This document shows positions 55,201 to 64,000 of a stretch of 64,000 bases of DNA, one piece after another (positions within the stretch are counted from its first letter, which is position 1; the number at the start of each line of letters is the position of its first letter). The stretch lies in contig VZSF01000950.1 in NCBI GenBank assembly GCA_013398295.1, forward strand, positions 186,001 to 250,000, written 5' to 3'. The position numbers and the translations under genes were made by a program. The stretch is from Chionis minor (taxonomy: Eukaryota > Chordata > Aves > Charadriiformes > Chionididae). The notes below the pieces were generated by a model. The model saw only the letters and a list, made by a program, of their open reading frames with translations, was not told where the DNA came from and did no database searches.

Positions 55201-57117
55201 TCCGAAACTCCAATCCTGAAGTGAAAGAGGGGCATGTCCATTTCCTAGGTGATTTTAATTTCTGAAACCTACTCAAAAGAGCACATGATTTTATTAGTGT
55301 GTATGTTTACCAGGAGCTCTCACCAGAACACCTCCTTGGTGTACAGAAAGAATGACTCAGATGGATCACCCTGGCTCTCAAAGCAGATAATGAAACGGAA
55401 GTAACTTCATCTATCAACAAATTGTGAAGTCTACTGATGCCAGATTCCATCTCACTGAGCATGTCAGCCATCTGACAGGTGGCAATTTCACAAAGCAAGA
55501 GCAATGGGATGGAAAACACATAAACACACATCCTTTTACGCAGTCATTGTGTAAATAGTGCATTTTTGTTTCAATCCATTTTCAATATCTATGAATAAAG
55601 CAGCTGATAAAGGATGAAAATCATAAAGGTTGAACAAGGAGCGCTCTTTCAAACTGGGACATCTGCTGTCATACTGAGTAAGGAGCATCTTTCTTACTGT
55701 AAAAAATTGCTGAAACAAAACTGAATTAAGAAAATAAAGTAAGAGCTTAGCCCATCTTTTTGGCCTCAGAATTAGGCAGGTTTGTTAACCATAGCTGTCT
55801 AATAAAACAGCTATATATAATTTCATGTGATAACAATAATCTGTTCATGTAACCTAACTCATTCTTCAGAGTTATCAGAGACATCTAAATGGTACTACTA
55901 CCCATTTGTGCTGCATTCTGGGCAAACAGTTTCAAGTGACTAAAAGAGTTAATATATTGAGTCCTCAGTAGTGAGCCTTGCTTTTTCTTCCCCAGAAGGA
56001 CTGAGATCTCCTTAACTACCTGAATTCCTGTCAACATGTAGCCTCAGTGAAGTGCTGTCTAAAATGGCATTAGCCAAGATGACAGTATTATTTAATCTAC
56101 ACTGTACTTATTCCCTTATCATTGTGCTGAATTCTGCAGTTAATCCTGAGCACCAGGACAATAGGGTCCACAGAGGTCAATAAAAATATATTCAGAAAAT
56201 TTGGGGGGGAGAATTGTCTGGAGTACTGGCAATGTCAGGTGGGGAAAATGGCAATCCCAATAGGAACCATTTAATTTTAAATCAAAATTTAAAATGTAGC
56301 ATTTTAGAAATATCAGACAATTGCAAGACTGATGCAAGAGGTTTTCTGACCCATGTCAACAAGAACTCTGTTGCTGCACTTTGTAGTAATTATTTAGACA
56401 GCAAAGAAAGAGGGTTGCCACATGCAGTGATTAAGCAAGTGAAAAATAGTGAAATAATTCCATTTCAGTTAGGAACTTAAACACCAAAACCTCTGTAAAT
56501 CTGTCCCATAATCCTTTTAAGACAGGTCTTATGCTCATGTTGTGGAGACCGAAGCAAGGGGAATAGTATAAAAGATTTACGTATAGATACCTTAAATTAA
56601 AATTAGAGACTTCTGGATTAGAAGACATTTGAGCCTGTGGTTTAAGTTAGGGAAGAAAGTGCCAATGGATTTGCTCAGTAATCTCAGCAGTCCATCTAAC
56701 CCTCGCTTTGCTAATGCCGTGACAGAGGGAGTAACCGTTGCCTGTCTTCACGGCAGTAGGCTGTAAGGACTCAGCGTTGCCTGTACGGATTCAACGAGCT
56801 CCAGCTAGTCATTTCAGAAATGTTTTTGATGCTACTATCATGACAGGCCTCTGATGTGGCACGCTAGTGACCCACAGGGACAGGGGTAAAGGGGAACTAG
56901 TAGGAGGGGAAAAAATACAGGATCAAAATTTTCCTCTCTTTCCACATTTATCTCGCTCTTTACTCACAGTACCCATCTGTAAAACGCAAATTTACAAACA
57001 CTGCAGAAAAAGGTAGTTTGGTCCTTAAAGATTACTCAGAGGCCTCCAGTTTTTCTCTTGTTGAAGAGGATGGGCATTTATGAGCCTCAGGCAGTTCATC
57101 AGGACAGTTCAAGTTTC
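46242..57117 (-). other. CTNND2 intron, no gene
   Basis: AT-rich intron. It includes a strongly AT-rich, TAATTA-containing stretch at 47560-47770, a TACTAG repeat at 49433-49460, an adjacent direct repeat at 51615-51641 and an AAACCC run at 52974-52989. The frames, up to 137 codons at 48697-49110 on minus, match nothing known. Confidence 0.55.
49433..49460. repeat. TACTAG-type short repeat
   Basis: The six-base unit ACTAGT/TACTAG, itself a palindrome, is repeated with one interruption over 28 bases. It is a simple repeat that can fold back on itself. Confidence 0.85.
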
Positions 57118-57121
57118 CCTT

Positions 57122-57560
57122 ATCTGATGATTAGGGGTCTGGAGCATCTTTCTTATGAGGAAAGGCTGAGGGAGTTGGGTCTTTTTATACTGGAGAAGAG
57201 AAGACTTGAGGGGGGATCTCATCAATGTTTACAAATACCTAAAGGGAGGGTGCCAGGAGGAGGGGGCCACTCTTTTCTCAGTGGTGCCCAGCGACAGGAC
57301 AAGGGGCAATGGGTACAAACTTGAACATAGGAAGTTCCATCTGAACATGAGGAGGAACTTCTTTCCTTTGAGGGTGGCAGAGCCCTGGAACAGGCTGCCC
57401 AGAGAGGTGGTGGAGTCTCTGACTCTGGAGACGTTCCAAACCCGCCTGGACGCCATCCTGTGCAACCTGCTGTAGGTGGACCTGCTCTGGCAGGGGGGTT
57501 GGACTAGATCATCTCCAGAGGTCCCTTCCAACCCTTAACATTCTGTATGTGATTCTGTGT
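57122..57560 (+). mobile_element. CR1 LINE 3' end with frameshifted reverse-transcriptase ORF remnant
   Basis: The plus strand encodes the CR1 ORF2 C-terminus in two frames: [18 protein letters not shown] in the frame of 57058-57324, then [20 protein letters not shown] and [17 protein letters not shown] in the frame of 57206-57475. A frameshift near 57200 separates them. The 3' untranslated part contains GGACTAGATCATCTCCAGAG and GTCCCTTCCAACCC and ends in ATTCTGT repeats. The tail differs from the copy at 24260, so this belongs to a different CR1 subfamily. It is 5'-truncated and inactive. Confidence 0.93.
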
Positions 57561-60500
57561 GTCTGTGTGTGATCTGCAGGCCAGACTTCGACCTTATCAA
57601 GCCTTAATGACAAATGTCCTCTAGTAATCACTCTTCTTCACCCGAAGAGTACTTGTATATCCATGTTTCCTCTCCTACCTTCCCTGAACCTTTCTTATTT
57701 TTCAATTCTTCTTACATCTAAAGGTAGGAAGGGGAAGAGAAAAGAAAGACAGAAAAAAAAAAACCCCAAAAAAGGGGGTGTGCTGACCAGGTAGTAAAAG
57801 GAATGAATCTGAAGTAGTTGAGTGATTTTGAGACAGTGCTGCAGCGATAGGAAAGAGAGGAAAAAAGTGCTTCTTGTTTCCTTCATCCCCGATCTTTCCA
57901 AGCGTTCTCATCTTCAATATTAATTTTTCATCTCTAGAGTACATACTCAGCCCTCACAAAATGTTTTGTCGCATCTCTTTCCCAACTAAATGAACCAATT
58001 CCACCGTGAAAATACCTTTCCTGAGCTACAGTCACCATTCAGTACTCCCATGTCTTATGTCTGTCTGAAACATCCCTATATTATCTCTGTCCTGAACTAA
58101 ATGTTGCTCCCCTGGGTGTTTCCTTCCCCAGTGATTCCAGGTCCTACACTTACTGTGCATTCCCATTCCCCCCTGTGACTTGTCTCCAGTGTCTTATATG
58201 CGATTAGCCTGGTGTTCTCATGTCTGGTTTCTCCCCTGATCCTATTTAAAGTCACAGTTATTTATCTTCATCTGTGCAAAAGCAGTATTTTTGAGTTCCC
58301 ATCAGAAAGATATAATGGCGGAGGGAAGAAATAGTTTTGGAGAGGAGCAGCCAGCTCTACAGGCAGCTCCAGGCTGCCATGTTGGGCGTTTCAGCGATGT
58401 ACAGCAGGGAGAAGGATGGATCGAGTGCCCTCACAGTGACACTGAGGGAACAGACTGGTCCCTAGGACACACCATAGGCAATGGCTACTGCCACTAGCAG
58501 CAGCCTGTGCCTGCCCACCCTCAGGGACTAAGGTAGGTACACGTGGACCACTGCTGTTCTGCTGGTGACATCCCCACTAACACTTAGGACAGGCTGGACT
58601 CCCCTCTGACCCCACAAGAAATATGTCAGGTTATGTTTGATGTAAACTGGAGTGACACAGTGACGGCAGATCTATAGCTACATAAAGACTAAGAGAAATC
58701 ACTGCAGTACAGGGAACTGGACCATGGAGATGCAGGTTCAGGTCTTAACTCAGCTGCAGCTTCTTATGTAATTCTGAAAGTTGCCTTACTTTTCATTTGT
58801 GTGCTTATAACTGGAAACACATGTTTTTGGAGAGCCAATTTATCCTGAGTTGGGACAGAAGAAAAAGATGGGCAAGAGTGCTGGAGTTGCTCTCAGATGC
58901 ATATAACCTTGTCCCAGGGTCAGCGCAACCACAGAAAACTTGTATTAGAGCACGCAGCAGTTATGAATCTGCCCGTCTTCGATAATAATTACTTTAAAAC
59001 CAGTGATTGCTGTCCTTGCATTTCCCCAAATTAATAAAAGCTTTATATTTTTTTTTTATTTGCTGATTCATACTCGGTAAAGATAATTAGCGAGCATCTC
59101 TATTAGCAATACAGAACCCCTCCTGTGTAAGCTCCTTTCATGTGACTTGTCCCATTAGCCTTTGTTCATGGCTTTTATTTGCTACTAAAGGAATAGCACA
59201 TGTGAAGTGATGTTCGGGATTTAGAGTATTATAACAGCCGCCTGCTATGTGATGACTTTTTAAAACTAATTCTGAGAAAATCAGAGTGCGTGAAACCAAA
59301 TCATAAAGATTCTGACTGCAGACACACTAATCCTCTACAAAGGCAGAGCTACTGATAGATTAACTCATGAGACTAGTCACGCACAGTTCAGAAAAAGCAG
59401 CTGTGGTCACATCCCTGGGCAGGCTTTCACATGATGATTTAAAAAATCAGCCTCAACTAGACTAGAACTGCCAGGGCAGGCTGGAAATGCTGTCCTCAGA
59501 GTCAGCCTTGTTACTCAAAATACAGCTAGGAAGTCAAACTGCAGAAGTAAACATAACTAAAATTGTTGAGAGCTCAAAAGTTAGGAAATGCCAGACTAAG
59601 TTGTCTTTTCTGAATCACTGCTCTTCTCCTCCTTCCTTGTCTTATGGCCAGTGCACACAATACAAACCTATTCAGTGTTTTGTAGTTGCCTCACTTTTTA
59701 CCGCATGACCTCAGGCCTTCCTTGAAAAATGTCCAATACAGAGGAAAAAAAATAGCACCCTGCTGGATTATTCTACGACACGCAACATTTACTTCAAATA
59801 CATCACCAATAATGACTTTTAGAATACCTGTAAAGTGAGACATTTATATAGATCTGACTTCCTACTTGGAGACTGAAGGAATTAAAACCAAAAGTGTCTA
59901 TGAAATACAAATGCTGTGTGTGAGATACTTCAGAGTGAGTTGTAAACTTGCCTTTATATCAAACTTCATCTATTTAAGACTGTGCTTCCACAGTGTCCAG
60001 TTACAGCTGTTTGTTCTCAGCACACCTGCAAACTAACCGGTAACACGTAAAACTAAGTATCAGTAGAAGATACCTAAAATGATTTTGCAACTATAACTTT
60101 AGGACACAAAGGGATGTTAAATTAAATTTTAAGGGCAAAGCTGAACTGTCAAAGATGAGATTTTTGTTTTCGTTTTGCACATGTGTTCTACTCAATGCTT
60201 AGAGAAGTCAGAAGCACTCCAGATTAAATCCCCCCTCAGTACACTGTGATCTGAGCCATAGCTTTGGGGTAAATGAGGCATGGACAGAAAATGTATAAAA
60301 GAGGGTATGATAATAATTGTTTTATAATGCAGTCATAAGAAATTCAAATTACGTTGCACAGACGGCCTTGACTTCGGTACTTTTGACTTTGCAAACACAG
60401 TAACATTTTAACTGTCTGATGTGTTTGTGGTATTTTATTCTAAATTGATAAAGGACCCCCAAACCAAAAAGAAAATCCAGTATACGACATTCTAATTGCC

Positions 60501-61380
60501 TTTACGAATGATTACCAGAGCCGCAACTGCTAGCTTTGGCATATGTATCTGATTCTTAATTAAAACCATAAATGGCAAACAGAAACCTAGTTTCATTAGG
60601 AGGTGGGCCTGGAGCAGAGGAGCATGGGGCACCGTGACAAAAGGCTTCACAAGTATTTCCTGACAATGAAGAAGATCAAGCTTGCAGCTCTGTGGGGAAG
60701 CCTGCTCCCTCGTGAGCAGATGCCCCTGCTTGTTCTCTCCAGACCTGTGTTTCTTAGGAACAACTACTGTCCTACCCGTAACGCACTGTTTCCTTTCTCG
60801 AATGTCATTCTCATCACCCCGCTGTTCCCTCTCTTTGCATCTAACTCCTGACCCCATGCACAAACTATGCAACCAAGCAAATTCAGCTTTCAACGTTCTG
60901 ACTGGACACCCTGCTTCAACGAATCTCAGTTCCTCCCCTGCTGGTCCCCCACACAATCCATGTCTACCTCTCCTCCATCATGGTTCTTCATTTGCCCACG
61001 TGCCTTTTTCTCCTCCCCATCTACCTCCATTCCTACTTGTGTCTTATCTTCTTGTGATACTCCCCAAAAATTTGCTTTGGTACTAGTTTTCGTCACCTAC
61101 CCAGACTTCTCTCCATCTACTGTCTTCATTTTTCCCTAACATTTGTTCCTTCGTTTCCATCTCTTCAGCCAGTTTTTGTCAGTTTCCCATCTAATCTAGC
61201 CCCTCCCTGCCCCCAGTCTCCTCTATTGCCATGTACACAGTTTAAATTTTTTTTATTGAATCACATTTTGAAGGCAATCCTTACCATGCTAGTCATTTGT
61301 CCTGTTTCTCCTCACTCTCAAATGAATAAATAAACAGGGCAAATTATAAGGGCTTACATTGTTTTATGTTTTCCCAATTT

Positions 61381-61472
61381 TGTTCAGGCCAAGCAACTTC
61401 TTAACAGATGTTAATCACACAGATTGTGTTCAGATCAAACAACATCTTAACAAAAATGTTAGTGACATTGTT
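61381..61472. repeat. Diverged tandem duplication, about 46-bp unit
   Basis: TGTTCAGGCCAAGCAACTTC with TTAACAGATGTTA (first copy) and TGTTCAGATCAAACAACATC with TTAACAAAAATGTTA (second copy, from 61427) line up with scattered substitutions and a small indel. The divergence suggests an older duplication. Confidence 0.8.
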
Positions 61473-62462
61473 GGCCCAGAAATCTCATGCACATGAAAAG
61501 AGAAAAATTTTCCACTGTCCCAGGATTGCCAGCTGTGAATTTTACTGCAGACCTCATTTTAAAATAATGAAAAATGTTCTGACAAATTAAAATTCTGTAT
61601 TGGATTTGCAATGCCTTCCTTTCGTCACCTGATGACCACATTTCAGGTGATGACTTGTCATTGCTAGAGAAGTTTTGCAGAAGGTGGCTCTCTCATTCTA
61701 TTAGCCCTTCCAGACAAGGGGGAGATCGTCCCCTTTGGTTTTGAGAAAGCTGAATTTGGGCAGCCAACTCAAAAGACATGACTCAGTCAGAGGGTGCTGG
61801 GCAGCAGGGGACCAAAATAGATAAAAATGGCTCAACTGAGCAGAGGGAAGGAGATGTAGAGGAATACTAATGAAAACTGAAAAGCCAAGGTCGTGTCAGG
61901 AGCTGCAGTAGGCGTGAAGTCAAAGTGGGTATATATTGTGGCAGATGGGAATGGAGTACCAGATAGGAGACTGAGGAAAAGGAGAGGAAAACAGGGAATT
62001 AACCTGCTTTTTCAATATCTAGTGCTACATCTGACAACAGACCTGTTAACCTGTTGGAAAACTTAGTCTCAGTTAATGTGACTCTTGAGCACCAGCATCT
62101 GTAGACATCTGCTCTACAAATAATGCTGAGTGGCATACCCCTCATTCAGTTTTGCCCTCATTTCAGTTGTTTAGCCTTGTTTCACTTTCCCAACAGCTGG
62201 TCCTCACAGAGGATCTATCCATTCATGGTACAATTCTGCAAACAAAATGGCTGCTAGATCACCCGTGAGCCAACCTTTGAGAAAAGACTTCAGCTTTCTG
62301 CTTCTGCTATTCTCTGCATCATCTTTAAAAAGTTCCCCTAACGATTTCTCTCTGTGTATCCATTTGAAAATTTTAGTCTTAAGGAGTATCAGCTACCTGG
62401 CCAAGTGGTGAGATGAAGAGACAACAGAATTACTCACTGCCCCACACTACATTTCACTTTGT

Positions 62463-62516
62463 TACTTTTGCATACTGAAAAAGTGCTATTACTTTTGCAT
62501 ACTAAAAAAGTGCTGT
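62463..62516. repeat. 27-bp tandem dimer
   Basis: The unit TACTTTTGCATACTGAAAAA plus GTGCTAT (62463-62489) is repeated at 62490-62516 with two substitutions. It lies about 330 bp 3' (in transcript terms) of the 117-nt CTNND2 exon. Confidence 0.93.
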
Positions 62517-62728
62517 TGGAAAGTTGCTTGTGTAGTGGTGATGCTGAAGTCTTGTGACATGACTTTATAGCATAGTACAGCAATACAAAGTTACAAAATA
62601 TTTTCCTTAAAATACATTCCACATGTTGGGTTTTTTTCCCAATAACTAGCAGTGAGATTCTCTCCATAACAAACAAAACCAAAAATTAACTTGCAAAGGC
62701 AAAGAGGCAATTTGCCTGCTCGCAACTA

Positions 62729-63418
<690 letters not shown>

Positions 63419-63453
63419 CTTGTGTTTGCCAGTGAAACTGCTCTTCTGTTGAA
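63419..63453 (-). CDS. CTNND2: CTNND2 coding exon, 35 nt
   Basis: Read on the minus strand, a pyrimidine-rich tract ending in ctttgcag is followed by 35 exon bases and then the donor GTAATG. The exon completes one codon from the previous exon (one base), encodes STEEQFHWQTQ, and leaves one base. Mammalian delta-catenin has SAEEQFQWQSQ at this point, just after a Ser/Met-rich stretch and before DGQKD, so the match and the borders agree. It is too short for a standard ORF search. Its length is not a multiple of three, so skipping it alone would shift the frame, which suggests constitutive use. The residue changes (A to T, Q to H, S to T) are conservative. The exon that should precede it is outside the window. 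Confidence 0.93.
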
Positions 63454-64000
63454 CTGCAAAGAAAAAAAAAACACCTTAGTTTTTTATGAAATAATTCAGT
63501 AGTGTGCGATCAATACGCAGATCTAAATCTGTTCTGAAGGAAATGACTTAGAATAAGGGAACAGACTTAAGAATAAATAACATAATTAAAATATAGCAAG
63601 TATTATTTTATTTTTTTTTTTAAAAAAAATAAAATGCTTGCACAGCATTCATTCAGCAGGGAAGAAGCATTTTTGCTTAGTAATTAAGTAATTTAAAACA
63701 TACATATAGAAACTGCCCTCAGTCTTGATATACAAATTACGCTATTTCAAAGCAAAAACATTAACATTTTGCAACTTTTTTTGGATTCTTTTATGTGTCT
63801 GATTTTCCATCTTTATAGATAAAGTTACAAGTTGCTTTCTCCAGTGAACAGTGATTTCAAAAAGGAATTATGAGTATGATTCCTGGTTCTACTGATCATT
63901 ATGTGCATTTTTATATTATTCAAATGTGCAGCTAAGTTAATTCAATTGACCTACACAGGAGAGTAAATTTAGATGTGTTTGTGCTTCCATGTACAAGCAC
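63454..64000 (-). other. CTNND2 intron, proximal part
   Basis: AT-rich intron upstream of the 35-nt exon. It carries the pyrimidine tract of that exon's acceptor (minus strand, 63454-63475) and an AT-only palindrome at 63605-63635. No exon is visible up to the window edge. Confidence 0.7.
63605..63635. repeat. AT-only palindrome, 14-bp arms
   Basis: ATTTTATTTTTTTT and AAAAAAAATAAAAT are exact reverse complements separated by TTT. The stretch can form a cruciform or an A/T hairpin about 150 bp from the acceptor of the 35-nt exon. Confidence 0.85.

Noticed and set aside
60492..60956. 154-codon minus frame
   Set aside because: Overlaps comparable frames on plus, no familiar motif, in intron.

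Overview
This is a vertebrate, almost certainly avian, nuclear genomic window. Three CR1 LINE 3' ends carry the typical bird tail motifs (TTGGAAGAGACC, GATTCT repeats), and there are three solo LTRs of one endogenous-retrovirus family that I associate with birds. The only host gene I can support is CTNND2 (delta-catenin, NPRAP), a neuronal p120-catenin-family armadillo protein. It is read on the minus strand, so its 5' end lies to the right. More than 98% of the window is intron.

Four CTNND2 coding exons are visible, in transcript order: 63419-63453 (35 nt), 62851-62967 (117 nt), 40093-40265 (173 nt) and 10131-10325 (195 nt). All have AG/GT borders. The phases of the first three join perfectly and give an uninterrupted N-terminal delta-catenin reading. 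They encode part of the N-terminal region between the coiled coil (upstream, off window) and the armadillo repeats (downstream, off window). Between exons 40093-40265 and 10131-10325, other vertebrates have a long Ser/Pro/Ala-rich coding stretch that I cannot find in the readable bases. A 670-base assembly gap (30884-31553) inside a GC-rich CpG island sits exactly in that interval. The missing exon is either in the gap or was overlooked, and the island may also be an internal promoter.

Layout from left to right: intron with a CR1 fragment (2.5 kb), a GC-rich block rich in chance reading frames (2.9-5.5 kb) and a tail-to-tail pair of LTRs (5.77-6.86 kb); CTNND2 exon at 10.1 kb; a 30-kb interval with a candidate conserved element (13.9-14.5 kb), an A/C-only tract (19.6 kb), a CR1 3' end (24.3-24.8 kb), the CpG island and gap (30.5-32.3 kb) and an old ORF-rich stretch (35.6-37.0 kb); CTNND2 exon at 40.1 kb; a 22.6-kb intron with a solo LTR flanked by a near-perfect 5-bp target duplication (45.7-46.2 kb), a CR1 3' end (57.1-57.6 kb) and small tandem duplications (61-62.5 kb); then two CTNND2 exons 451 bp apart near the right edge.

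I found no evidence of a new multi-gene system. Almost all other open reading frames are chance frames in intron. The points worth following are the gap and CpG island, the exon phase pattern, the inverted LTR pair, and several palindromes and candidate non-coding elements.
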